NCBI GenBank assembly: GCA_963628435.1
Contig: CAVGEY010000007.1
Location: forward strand, 18,483-82,482
Origin: CAKSQF01 sp963628435
GTDB lineage: Bacteria > Bacillota > Clostridia > Oscillospirales > CAG-272
Length of the DNA stretch: 64,000 nucleotides
Direction of reading: 5' to 3'
Positions 44,809 through 53,334 of the stretch are shown here, piece by piece; position 1 is the first letter of the stretch, and every line of letters starts with the position of its first letter. Under the pieces are notes generated by a model, which searched no databases, was not told the DNA's origin, and was given only the letters and a program-made list of their open reading frames with translations. A program made the position numbers and the translations under genes.

Positions 44809-45324
44809 TCAGTTGTCGGCAGATTTCAGGGCATCGGCAACTGCATAGACGCTTTTTGAAAGCGACAGATTTGATATGTCTACCGTGATGTCGGCATATT
44901 TCTCGTAAATCGGAGTTCTGTATGCGTAGATGTCATCGAGCGTCTGCCCCGGTTTCATGGCGATTCCTCTGGATGAAAGGCTTTTAAGATGTGTTTTAAG
45001 ACATTCGAGCGAAATCTTCAGATACACGATTTTTCCGAGTTTTTTCAGATGTTCGGCACCTCTCGGGCAGAGAACGGCAGATCCGCCCGGCGCAATCACA
45101 TTGTTTTTCATGTTAAGCGAGCAGACAATATCGGCCTCAAGTTCGATAAATGCGTCTGCACCGAGTCTGTCGACCGTCTTTTGCAATAGTTCTCCCTCGT
45201 GTTCCTGTATCACAAGATCAACATCGGTAAAGTTCATGCCGAGTTTTTTTGCGAGTATTACGCCGATTGAACTTTTTCCGCTTCCCGGCATTCCGATGAG
45301 TATTATGTTGTCATTTTTGTTCAT
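44809..45324 (-). CDS. aroK: Shikimate kinase
   Basis: 171 aa, fifth step of the shikimate pathway (ATP + shikimate to shikimate-3-phosphate). Walker A GMPGSGKSS, the TDVDLVIQEHEG shikimate-binding region and APGGSAVLCPRG are seen. I use ATG 45324 with a GAGG upstream; the longer frame would translate the promoter and the tandem repeats as LSSIFI units and is rejected. DAHP synthase of the same pathway is at 47119, on the other side of purB. Confidence 0.93.
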   Translation of the reverse strand: MNKNDNIILIGMPGSGKSSIGVILAKKLGMNFTDVDLVIQEHEGELLQKTVDRLGADAFIELEADIVCSLNMKNNVIAPGGSAVLCPRGAEHLKKLGKIVYLKISLECLKTHLKSLSSRGIAMKPGQTLDDIYAYRTPIYEKYADITVDISNLSLSKSVYAVADALKSADN

Positions 45325-45358
45325 AAAATTTAGATTCCTCTGCCTGTGAATTTTCTTG

Positions 45359-45387
45359 ATTTTATCATTTTGTTCGACTTTTGTCAA
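45359..45387 (-). promoter_or_regulatory. aroK promoter
   Basis: Minus strand: -35 TTGACA (45387-45382), 17-bp spacer, -10 TAAAAT (45364-45359). Confidence 0.85.
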
Positions 45388-45409
45388 GTAAAAACATTTG
45401 CCGAATAAA

Positions 45410-45477
45410 ATACTTGCCGCCATAAGAATACTTGACAGTATAAAAATACTTGACAGTATAAAAATACTTGACAGTAT
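45410..45477. repeat. Tandem 18-bp repeats with -35-like palindromes
   Basis: Three near-identical units at 45428, 45446 and 45464 (each ATACTTGACAGTAT, a 5-bp inverted repeat around TGAC) plus a degenerate first unit at 45410 (ATACTTGCCGCC), all with an exact 18-bp period. The last unit supplies the -35 of the purB promoter. They may be tandem operators. Confidence 0.85.
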
Positions 45478-45496
45478 TTTCAAAATATGGTATACT
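45468..45496 (+). promoter_or_regulatory. purB promoter
   Basis: -35 TTGACA (45468-45473) in the last repeat unit, 17-bp spacer, -10 TATACT (45491-45496). The ~85-nt leader has GC-rich inverted repeats around 45511-45562. Confidence 0.88.
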
Positions 45497-45587
45497 TTTC
45501 ACCATCAATGAGGCCGCGCGTGTCTGCGGCCGATTGTGAGATTTGCGGCGGCGCCTGCCGCCGAAGAAAGGTAAAAGGACCATTGCA

Positions 45588-47033
45588 GTGAGCGAAAAAG
45601 TCAGCGAAAAAGAAAAATATATTTCTCCGTTTTCCACAAGATACGCATCTCCCGAGATGCAGTATGTTTTTTCGGAGGAGTTCAAATTCAGAACATGGAG
45701 AAAATTGTGGATATCGCTTGCAAAGGCCGAACAAAAACTCGGACTCGATATTACCGATGAACAGATAGAGGAACTTTGCGCGCATGCCGACGATATAAAC
45801 TTCGAGGATGCGGAGGCAAGAGAAAGAGTTGTAAGACACGATGTAATGTCTCATGTTTATGCCTACGGACTTCAATGTCCGAAGGCCGCGGGAATTATTC
45901 ATCTCGGAGCGACATCCTGCTATGTGGGCGATAATACCGATTTGATAATAATCCGCGAGGCGTCAAAACTTATTTTGGCAAAAGCCGCACAGGTGCTTAA
46001 AAATCTTTCTGAATTCGCGGCAAAGTATAAAGATATGCCTTGCCTTGCTTATACCCATCTTCAGCCCGCACAGCTCACAACGGTCGGAAAAAGAGCGACT
46101 CTTTGGATGAACGAGCTGATAATGGATGTCGAAAATCTCGAATTTCAGCTTTCGAATCTGAAAATGCTCGGCTCAAAGGGAACAACGGGAACGCAGGCAT
46201 CGTTTTGCGAACTTTTTGACGGGGACAGCGAAAAAATAAAGAAACTCGAGCAGATGATAGCCGACGATATGGGGTTTGACGGCTGTGTACCGGTCTCCGG
46301 ACAGACCTATTCGAGAAAGGTCGATGCCTATTTTCTTTCGGTTATGTCGGGATTTGCTCAGTCCGCACATAAATTTGCGACCGATCTCAGAATCCTTCAG
46401 TCATTTGAGGAGATGGAAGAACCGCTCGAAAAAGAGCAGATAGGCTCATCCGCAATGCCGTATAAACGCAATCCGATGCGCGCCGAACGCATTTGTTCAC
46501 TTGCAAGATACGTTATTGCCGACAGCCAGAATCCGGCGTATACCGCCTCGGTACAGTGGTTTGAGAGAACACTCGATGATTCGGCAAATAAACGGATTTC
46601 GGTTGCCGAAGCCTTTTTGGCGGTCGATGCGATTCTGAATATTTACATAAATGTAACCGGCGGAATTGTCGTTTATGATAAAATCGTTGAAAAACGGGTT
46701 ATGGAAAAACTTCCGTATATGGCAACCGAAAATATCATGATGCTTTCGGTGAAAAAAGGCGGAAACAGACAGGTTTTGCACGAAAGATTGCGTGAGCATT
46801 CTTTTGCCGCCGCACGCAGGGTCAAACTCGAGGGCGGCGAAAACGATTTGATAGAACGAATTTCATCCGATCCCGAATTTCCGCTGACACGCGAAGAAAT
46901 ATTGGCCGAACTCGATCCGAAAAAATTTATCGGAAGAGCGGCGGAGCAGACCGAAGAATTTTTGAGCGGGGTGGCAGTGCCGGTTATCGAACGAAACTAT
47001 AAAGGCGATGTCTCGTTTAAGCTCAAAGTGTGA
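45588..47033 (+). CDS. purB: Adenylosuccinate lyase
   Basis: 481 aa, purine synthesis (SAICAR and adenylosuccinate cleavage). Fumarase/aspartase superfamily: signature GSSAMPYKRNPMRAER, HLGATSCYVGDN, and TTGTQASFCELFDGD. GTG 45588 has AAAGGA 8 nt upstream; the 15 additional upstream codons lack a proper start. A hairpin-rich leader and tandem repeats precede it. Likely monocistronic, though DAHP synthase follows at 85 nt. Confidence 0.96.
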   Translation: MSEKVSEKEKYISPFSTRYASPEMQYVFSEEFKFRTWRKLWISLAKAEQKLGLDITDEQIEELCAHADDINFEDAEARERVVRHDVMSHVYAYGLQCPKAAGIIHLGATSCYVGDNTDLIIIREASKLILAKAAQVLKNLSEFAAKYKDMPCLAYTHLQPAQLTTVGKRATLWMNELIMDVENLEFQLSNLKMLGSKGTTGTQASFCELFDGDSEKIKKLEQMIADDMGFDGCVPVSGQTYSRKVDAYFLSVMSGFAQSAHKFATDLRILQSFEEMEEPLEKEQIGSSAMPYKRNPMRAERICSLARYVIADSQNPAYTASVQWFERTLDDSANKRISVAEAFLAVDAILNIYINVTGGIVVYDKIVEKRVMEKLPYMATENIMMLSVKKGGNRQVLHERLREHSFAAARRVKLEGGENDLIERISSDPEFPLTREEILAELDPKKFIGRAAEQTEEFLSGVAVPVIERNYKGDVSFKLKV

Positions 47034-47074
47034 TATGGGATATAGATTCAACAGAAACGATATAACGATAAAAT

Positions 47075-47095
47075 GATGCACTCTGTGAGTGCATC
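47075..47095. other. Short stem-loop before DAHP synthase
   Basis: Perfect 9-bp inverted repeat GATGCACTC / GAGTGCATC with 3-nt loop, ~25 nt before the DAHP-synthase start, without T-run; possible translational control element or weak terminator. Confidence 0.4.
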
Positions 47096-47118
47096 GGCGA
47101 ATTAAGGGGAAATGTAAA

Positions 47119-48147
47119 ATGTCAATGGAATTTTTGAGAAAACTTCCGATTCCTATGGAAATGAAGGAAAAATATCCGCTGACACCGCAGGCGGTGGAAG
47201 CAAAATCAAAACGCGATGAAGAGGTAAGAGCGATTTTCGAGGGAAAATCGGATAAAATGCTGCTTGTCATAGGCCCGTGTTCCGCCGACCGCGAAGACAG
47301 TGTTATGGAATACGTTTACAGGCTTAAGAGAATGCAGGAGCTTGTCAAAGATAAACTCATACTCATTCCGCGCGTGTATACCAATAAACCGAGAACAACG
47401 GGCGACGGCTATAAAGGAATGATGCATCAGCCCGTTCCGGAGGAAAAACCGGATATATATAAGGGCATAATCGCAATAAGACAGCTTCATTCGAGGGTAC
47501 TTGACGAAACCGGACTTTCGTCGGCCGACGAAATGCTTTATCCCGCAAATCACCGCTACCTGTCCGATTTGCTTTCATATATCGCGGTCGGCGCGAGATC
47601 GACCGAAAATCAGGAGCACAGACTGCTTGCATCCGGACTCGATATTCCTGTGGGAATGAAAAATCCGACCGGCGGCGACCTCACGGTAATGATGAATTCG
47701 ATTACGGCGGGACAGCACGCACATTCGTTTATCTATCGCGGATGGGAGGTAAATACAACAGGCAATCCGTATGCGCACGCGATACTTCGCGGATATGTCG
47801 ATGCTCACGGCACATCGATGCCCAACTATCACTATGAGGATCTTGTTCGGCTGTATACCCTTTATTCTTCAAAAAATCTTTGTAATATGGGTGTGATAAT
47901 CGACACAAACCACGCGAATTCGGGCAAAAACCCGTTCGAACAGCCGCGTATTGCCAAAGAGGTTCTTCATTCCTGCCGCCATAATGCCGATGTGAAGCGT
48001 ATGGTAAAAGGATTTATGATTGAAAGCTATATCGAGGATGGGGCGCAAAAAATCGGGGAGGGCGTTTTCGGCAAATCGATAACCGACCCTTGTCTCGGAT
48101 GGGAGAAAAGCGAAAAGCTCATACTCGATATCGCCGATTTGATTTGA
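47119..48147 (+). CDS. aroF: 3-deoxy-7-phosphoheptulonate synthase (DAHP synthase, class I)
   Basis: 342 aa, first step of aromatic amino-acid synthesis (PEP + erythrose-4-phosphate). Family features: GPCSADRED, IPRVYTNKPRTTGDGYKG (PEP site), AVGARSTENQEHR, DTNHANSGKNP and the end GWEKSEKLI. I use ATG 47119 (MSMEFLRKLP) with AAGGGG upstream. Which feedback class it belongs to cannot be told. Confidence 0.93.
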   Translation: MSMEFLRKLPIPMEMKEKYPLTPQAVEAKSKRDEEVRAIFEGKSDKMLLVIGPCSADREDSVMEYVYRLKRMQELVKDKLILIPRVYTNKPRTTGDGYKGMMHQPVPEEKPDIYKGIIAIRQLHSRVLDETGLSSADEMLYPANHRYLSDLLSYIAVGARSTENQEHRLLASGLDIPVGMKNPTGGDLTVMMNSITAGQHAHSFIYRGWEVNTTGNPYAHAILRGYVDAHGTSMPNYHYEDLVRLYTLYSSKNLCNMGVIIDTNHANSGKNPFEQPRIAKEVLHSCRHNADVKRMVKGFMIESYIEDGAQKIGEGVFGKSITDPCLGWEKSEKLILDIADLI

Positions 48148-48210
48148 TGCGGCTTGCGGCATTTTTCCCCCGTAAAATCGGCAAAAAAACAGTATTTAAT
48201 ATATTTTTAC

Positions 48211-48239
48211 TTGACTTTTTGAAATTAGTATGATAAAAT
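48211..48239 (+). promoter_or_regulatory. fakA-like gene promoter
   Basis: -35 TTGACT (48211-48216), 17-bp spacer, -10 TAAAAT (48234-48239). Confidence 0.87.
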
Positions 48240-48298
48240 CACCTGTTGTATAAACAGCAAAAGCTAAAATTAGATGTATTTGAGAGGAAACCGTGCCA

Positions 48299-49978
48299 AT
48301 GAGTCAGTCGGTAATAAATGAAAACGGAAAAATATCAAGACTGGACGGCGCCCTGTATGTACGCATGGTCAGGTCGGCGGCAAACGCCGTAAATAATAAG
48401 AAGGCAAGGATAAACGAGCTTAATGTATTCCCGGTTCCCGACGGAGATACCGGATCGAATATGAGTATGACTATAAGCCCGGCAAGAGGTGATTTGTCTG
48501 CACTCGGCAACTCGCTTTCCGAGTGTGCGGATAAAATCGCAAGCCTCTGCCTGCGTTCGGCAAGAGGAAATTCGGGAGTTATTCTTTCGCTTTTCTTCAG
48601 AGGACTTGCCAAAGGATTCAAGGGAAAGACAAGCGTCGATGTTGAGGAAACGCTCAACGCTTTCCGCCACGGTGTAAACGAGGCATATAAGGCCGTTCAG
48701 AAGCCTACGGAAGGTACGATTCTCACGGTTATGCGTTCGTGCGCGGATGCCGGAGATGCTTTTTACTCGGAAGCGGACGATTCCATTCTCGGCCTTTTCA
48801 ACTGTTTCTGTGAGGCGGCGGAGGATACACTTCGTAAAACTCCCGAAATGCTTCCCGTACTTAAACAGGCGAATGTCGTAGATGCCGGCGGCGCGGGATT
48901 TGTCGCAATACTTGACGGTATGAGACTTGCGCTTGCGGGAACACCTGTCGAAAGTGAGGAGTCTGTTGCCGAAATTTCGACAAAAGCCGATTTTTCCAAG
49001 TTCGAAACCGAAAATATAGAAAATCCCTACTGCACCGAATGTATTGTCACCAAATCTTCCGAATATAACGGAGAAGGGAAAGTCGACAGCTTCCGTGATT
49101 TTGTGTTCGCCGCGGGCGACAGCGTTGTATTTGTCGATGATGCCGAAATAATCAAAGTTCACGTTCATACAAAAGATCCCGGTAAAGTTCTTTCCGAAGC
49201 GCTGAAATACGGTACTCTCTTTACGGTTAAAGTCGAAAATATGCGTAATCAGCACACCGAACTCGTTATATCCGGCGCAAACGAAAAGAAAGAAGAGCAT
49301 GATACGGTTGCCGCTCCCGAAAAGAAGTTCGGATTTGTGGCGGTAACACCCGGAGACGGAATAAAGGAAGTTTTCGACGATCTCGGTGTTGACCGCTTTG
49401 TATTCGGCGGTCAGACCATGAATCCGTCGACCGAACAGCTGCTCGCAGCCGTGAACGATACTCCCGCCGAAACCGTGTATCTGCTCCCCAACAACAGCAA
49501 TATTTGCCTTGTTGCCAATCAGTGCGCAGACCTCTGCAAAGAGAAGAAAGTGGTTGTTATTCCGACGGTCAGCGTTCCTCAGGGAGTTGCCGCGATGATT
49601 GCTTTTGATGAGGAAAATGATATCGAAGAAAATACCGCCGCAATGGAAGAGGCTGCGTCGGCAGTTACCACTCTTGATGTTACATTTGCGGCTCGCGACA
49701 GCGAATTTGACGGAAACAGCATAAAGGCAGGACAGATTCTCGGCCTTGTAAATCATAAGGTAAGATATGTCAGCGACAGCAAGGAAGAATGCTTTGAAAA
49801 ACTGCTCGGACACATGACCGCCGCATCATTTGTTACGCTTTTCTACGGAGAGGACGTTACCGAAAAAGAGGCGGAGGATACCGTGGCTTATCTTTCCGAA
49901 AAGCTCGGCGGCGATGTTGAAATTTCCGCAATAAGAGGCGGACAGCCGCTTTACTACTATACGATTTCGGTTGAATGA
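48299..49978 (+). CDS. DAK2-domain fatty-acid-kinase-like protein
   Basis: 559 aa. N-terminal DAK2/DhaL kinase domain with FPVPDGDTGSNMSMT (Mg-nucleotide) and SARGNSGVILS; a middle domain and a C-terminal DegV-related region follow. FakA phosphorylates fatty acids bound by FakB, and B. subtilis YloV is similar. No fakB/DegV gene is adjacent. ATG 48299 has AGAGGA upstream; GTG 48293 is an alternative. Not preceded by the asp23 gene with which it often pairs, at least within the window. Confidence 0.88.
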   Translation: MSQSVINENGKISRLDGALYVRMVRSAANAVNNKKARINELNVFPVPDGDTGSNMSMTISPARGDLSALGNSLSECADKIASLCLRSARGNSGVILSLFFRGLAKGFKGKTSVDVEETLNAFRHGVNEAYKAVQKPTEGTILTVMRSCADAGDAFYSEADDSILGLFNCFCEAAEDTLRKTPEMLPVLKQANVVDAGGAGFVAILDGMRLALAGTPVESEESVAEISTKADFSKFETENIENPYCTECIVTKSSEYNGEGKVDSFRDFVFAAGDSVVFVDDAEIIKVHVHTKDPGKVLSEALKYGTLFTVKVENMRNQHTELVISGANEKKEEHDTVAAPEKKFGFVAVTPGDGIKEVFDDLGVDRFVFGGQTMNPSTEQLLAAVNDTPAETVYLLPNNSNICLVANQCADLCKEKKVVVIPTVSVPQGVAAMIAFDEENDIEENTAAMEEAASAVTTLDVTFAARDSEFDGNSIKAGQILGLVNHKVRYVSDSKEECFEKLLGHMTAASFVTLFYGEDVTEKEAEDTVAYLSEKLGGDVEISAIRGGQPLYYYTISVE

Positions 49979-49999
49979 CCGACGAATGAAGATTATCGG

Positions 50000-50038
50000 G
50001 ACCCGAACGGCATTGTGTCGTTCGGGGCTCTTTTTTGC
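50000..50038 (+). terminator. terminator after the fakA-like gene
   Basis: 8-bp stem CCCGAACG / CGTTCGGG (50002-50026), extended by a G-C pair, followed by a six-T run. Confidence 0.9.
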
Positions 50039-50067
50039 AAATAAAATGTTAATATCCCGAAAAATAC

Positions 50068-50096
50068 TTGATTTTGGGGATGTCCTGTGGTAGAAT
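50068..50096 (+). promoter_or_regulatory. lon promoter
   Basis: -35 TTGATT (50068-50073), 17-bp spacer, -10 TAGAAT (50091-50096). The leader of ~185 nt contains GGAG followed 5 nt later by ATGTGA (50157-50171), a start codon directly followed by a stop. No CIRCE or CtsR box recognised. Confidence 0.75.
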
Positions 50097-50284
50097 ACCA
50101 TAATGACAAACTGCCGTAGTGCGCATTTGTGTCAAGTAAAAATCAACGAAATTTACGGAGTTGTAATGTGAGCCGTAACACGGTAAAATACATTATAACC
50201 GACTGTTTCGTGTAAAACACGGAATATATACGCGTATTGCCGGATACGGCTTTTCAAGATATAGAAAGGTATGATCATAATTAT

Positions 50285-52747
50285 ATGGCCGAATATACAG
50301 AAAAAGCAAAAACACAGAGTCTGCCCGCGATAATTCTTCGCGAAAGCGTGGCATTCCCGTCAATTCCGCTGAAAGTGGGACTGAAGGACGAAAAATCGAT
50401 TAACGCGCTTAATGCGAATGTTGACGACTGCGTTTTTCTCGCGATTGTCAAAAACCGCATCACCGACTCGGACAATGATAAAATAACAAGCAAAAAAGAC
50501 CTCTGCTCTGTGGGCGTTGTTGCGAAAATCAAAGATGTCCTGAATGAAGGAAAAGACGGATTTGTAAATGTCGGCTTCGATTGCCTCTGCCGCGCCGAAC
50601 TTGTAAGCTTCAGATACGGCGAGGAATTCGACAGTGTTACGGTTATGTGCAAAACGATTGCGGTAAATCCCGATTTGCCGGAGGCCGTTGCACTGCGTGA
50701 ACGTGCAGCGGAACTTTTTGCCGAGCTTTCGAAAACCGCACCGAATTTCACAAAAGAAATCGCCGATATCGCGAAGAAAACCGAAAATCCCGGCCAGCTT
50801 GCCGATTTCATTGCGGGAACGGTTTTTGTTAAAAACGAGCATAAGCAGGAAATTCTCGAAATCTTCGATCCGATTCACAGACTTGCCCGCAGCGTCGAAC
50901 TGCTCGAAGATGAAATGTCGATAATCAAAAATGAGCTCGACCTTCATAAGCGTACACGCGCGAGAATAGAGGAAAATCAGCGAGATTATTATCTTCGCGA
51001 GCAGATGCGCGTAATAAAAGAAGAACTCGGCGAAGACGGCGATGATGACGATGATATCTATGAGCTTGTCGGAAAAATCACCAAGAGCGCAATGCCGGAT
51101 GATATTAAGGAAAAGATGCTCAAGGAAACCAAAAAGCTGTCGAAACTGCCTTTTGCATCGCCCGAATCAAACGTAATTCGTACCTATGTCGAGACCTGCC
51201 TTGACCTGCCTTTCGGCAAAACATCGGTCGACCGAACAGATATCGAAGCGGCAAGACGCATACTTGAAAAAGATCATGACGGAATGCAGGAAATCAAGGA
51301 CAGAATACTTGAATTTATCGCCGTAAGAAAACTTTCAAACGGAAATAAAAATCAGATTCTATGCCTTGTCGGAGCACCCGGCGTCGGAAAAACCTCTGTC
51401 GCCTCCTCCATTGCAAAGGCACTCAAACGCAAATACGTCAGAGTATCGCTCGGCGGCATACGCGATGAGGCAGATATTCGCGGACACCGCAAAACCTATG
51501 TCGGAGCGATGCCGGGCAGAATAATCAATGCAATGATTGAGGCCAAAACATCAAACCCGCTTATTTTGCTCGATGAAATCGATAAAATCACAAGAGATAC
51601 ACACGGAGATCCCGCGTCGGCTCTTCTTGAAGTGCTTGATCCCGATCAGAATAAGACCTTCCGCGATCATTTTATCGAAATTCCGTTTGATTTGTCCGAC
51701 TGCCTTTTCATAGCGACAGCCAATACTCTCGATACCGTTCCGCGTCCCCTGCTTGACCGTATGGAAGTAATCGAGATGAAATCTTATTCGAGAACCGAAA
51801 AACTGTCAATCGCAAAAAATCACCTTATCGGAAAACAGCTCGAAAAGCACGGAATGAACCGCAGAATGATGAAAATCGACGATGACGCCATTCTCGAAAT
51901 CATCGACCATTATACAAGAGAGGCGGGCGTGCGCGGACTTGAAAGAAATATTGCCGCGCTCTGCCGTAAGGTTGCCAGGCAGCTGGTTGAAGAACCGGGC
52001 AAAAAATCGGTTCACGTAAAAAAATCGGACATATTCGGTTATCTCGGCCCCGAAAAGGTACAGGATGAGGAGCTTTCGCCGAATGATGAGGTAGGCGTTG
52101 TCAACGGACTCGCATATACCGATGCCGGAGGAGACCTGCTTAAAGTTGAAGCGGTATCGATGGACGGAAACGGAAAACTCGAACTGACCGGCTCGCTCGG
52201 CGATGTCATGGTTGAGTCGGCGAAAATCGCGCTGTCGGTCGTGCGTACCGGAGCAAAATCTCTCGGCATCGCTCCCGATTTTCATAAGACAAAAGATATA
52301 CATATACATTTTCCCGAAGGAGCCGTACCTAAGGACGGCCCGAGTGCGGGTGTAACCATTGTGACCGCACTCGCGTCCGAACTGTCGGGAATACCCGTAA
52401 AACGGGATGTCGCAATGACGGGTGAGGTTACACTGCACGGCAGAGTCCTTGCAATAGGCGGACTGCGTGAAAAGACGATGGCGGCATATAAAGCCGGAAT
52501 CAAGACCGTTCTTCTGCCTGCCGATAATAAACAGGATTACGAACGGCTCGACGACTATATCAAAAACGGTATGAAATTCAAGTTCTGTTCGACGGTTGAC
52601 GATGTGCTCGAAAACGCGCTTGCACAGCGGACCGAAATCGATATAACCGGGAAGAAAATGATAGATCTCGGAGTCGTTGCCGCGGCTGAGCTGAATAAGA
52701 AAAACGGAGCGGTTCATGAAAGCGAATTTTGTAAAAACAACCCTTAA
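50285..52747 (+). CDS. lon: ATP-dependent protease Lon
   Basis: 820 aa, AAA+ serine protease (endopeptidase La) degrading misfolded and regulatory proteins. Lon_N domain, coiled coil, Walker A GAPGVGKTS, Walker B LLDEIDK, and the catalytic dyad Ser687 (PKDGPSAG) and Lys730 (LREKTMAA), 43 residues apart as in E. coli Lon. ATG 50285 is the only ATG start in range; its GAAAGG site is 15 nt away, longer than optimal. The stop lies inside engB (32-nt overlap). Confidence 0.96.
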   Translation: MAEYTEKAKTQSLPAIILRESVAFPSIPLKVGLKDEKSINALNANVDDCVFLAIVKNRITDSDNDKITSKKDLCSVGVVAKIKDVLNEGKDGFVNVGFDCLCRAELVSFRYGEEFDSVTVMCKTIAVNPDLPEAVALRERAAELFAELSKTAPNFTKEIADIAKKTENPGQLADFIAGTVFVKNEHKQEILEIFDPIHRLARSVELLEDEMSIIKNELDLHKRTRARIEENQRDYYLREQMRVIKEELGEDGDDDDDIYELVGKITKSAMPDDIKEKMLKETKKLSKLPFASPESNVIRTYVETCLDLPFGKTSVDRTDIEAARRILEKDHDGMQEIKDRILEFIAVRKLSNGNKNQILCLVGAPGVGKTSVASSIAKALKRKYVRVSLGGIRDEADIRGHRKTYVGAMPGRIINAMIEAKTSNPLILLDEIDKITRDTHGDPASALLEVLDPDQNKTFRDHFIEIPFDLSDCLFIATANTLDTVPRPLLDRMEVIEMKSYSRTEKLSIAKNHLIGKQLEKHGMNRRMMKIDDDAILEIIDHYTREAGVRGLERNIAALCRKVARQLVEEPGKKSVHVKKSDIFGYLGPEKVQDEELSPNDEVGVVNGLAYTDAGGDLLKVEAVSMDGNGKLELTGSLGDVMVESAKIALSVVRTGAKSLGIAPDFHKTKDIHIHFPEGAVPKDGPSAGVTIVTALASELSGIPVKRDVAMTGEVTLHGRVLAIGGLREKTMAAYKAGIKTVLLPADNKQDYERLDDYIKNGMKFKFCSTVDDVLENALAQRTEIDITGKKMIDLGVVAAAELNKKNGAVHESEFCKNNP

Positions 52748-53318
52748 AATAACGGCAGGGCTCAAAAATCAACTTCCCAATGACAGAATACCGCAAATCG
52801 CCTTGTCCGGCAGATCCAATGTCGGCAAAAGCTCGATGATAAACTGTCTTATCGAACGTAAATCGCTTGCCCGTGTAAGCTCGACTCCGGGCAAAACGAT
52901 AACCGTAAATTTTTACGATGTCGACAGTGTGTTTTGTCTTGTCGACCTTCCGGGATACGGCTTCGCAAGAAGAAGTTCCGCAGAACGCGAAAAATGGTCG
53001 GAACTTGTCGACGGATATTTTGAAAATGCATCGAAAAACGGCAATCTCCGCGCCGTCGTACAGCTGATTGATCTTAAAGTCGGACCGACGGCAGACGATG
53101 AAACAATGCTCGATTATCTCAGAAAAACCGGCACACCCTTTTTTGCGGTTGCCACCAAAGCGGATAAACTGAATAAAACCGAGTACACAAAAGCACTTGA
53201 AAAGCTCAGATCCCATCCGATGCTCGACGGTGTGAAAATAATCCCGTTTTCCGCGCAGAACGGAATGGGAAGAGACGAAATCAGGCGAGAGCTTATCTCG
53301 GCGCTGGAATCTGACTAG
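52716..53318 (+). CDS. engB: Ribosome-assembly GTPase EngB (YsxC)
   Basis: 200 aa. G1 GRSNVGKSS, G3 DLPGYG, G4 TKADKLN; small GTPase for 50S subunit assembly. CGGAGC lies just before ATG. The lon-engB overlap of 32 nt shows coupling, a pairing well known in Firmicutes. Confidence 0.96.
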   Translation: MKANFVKTTLKITAGLKNQLPNDRIPQIALSGRSNVGKSSMINCLIERKSLARVSSTPGKTITVNFYDVDSVFCLVDLPGYGFARRSSAEREKWSELVDGYFENASKNGNLRAVVQLIDLKVGPTADDETMLDYLRKTGTPFFAVATKADKLNKTEYTKALEKLRSHPMLDGVKIIPFSAQNGMGRDEIRRELISALESD

Positions 53319-53334
53319 ATAAACGGAAAAAACA

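Noticed and set aside
45410..45477. CRISPR-like array
   Set aside because: Only three to four contiguous 18-bp units with no variable spacers; better explained as tandem promoter repeats.
45325..45483. N-terminal extension of shikimate kinase
   Set aside because: The extra 53 codons just translate the 18-bp repeats and the aroK promoter (LSSIFI units); ATG 45324 with its own site is preferred.
48335..49813. 492-codon open frame antisense to the fakA-like gene
   Set aside because: Sense frame has clear DAK2 motifs; the antisense frame is Phe/Ser/Arg-rich shadow sequence with no domain or ribosome site.
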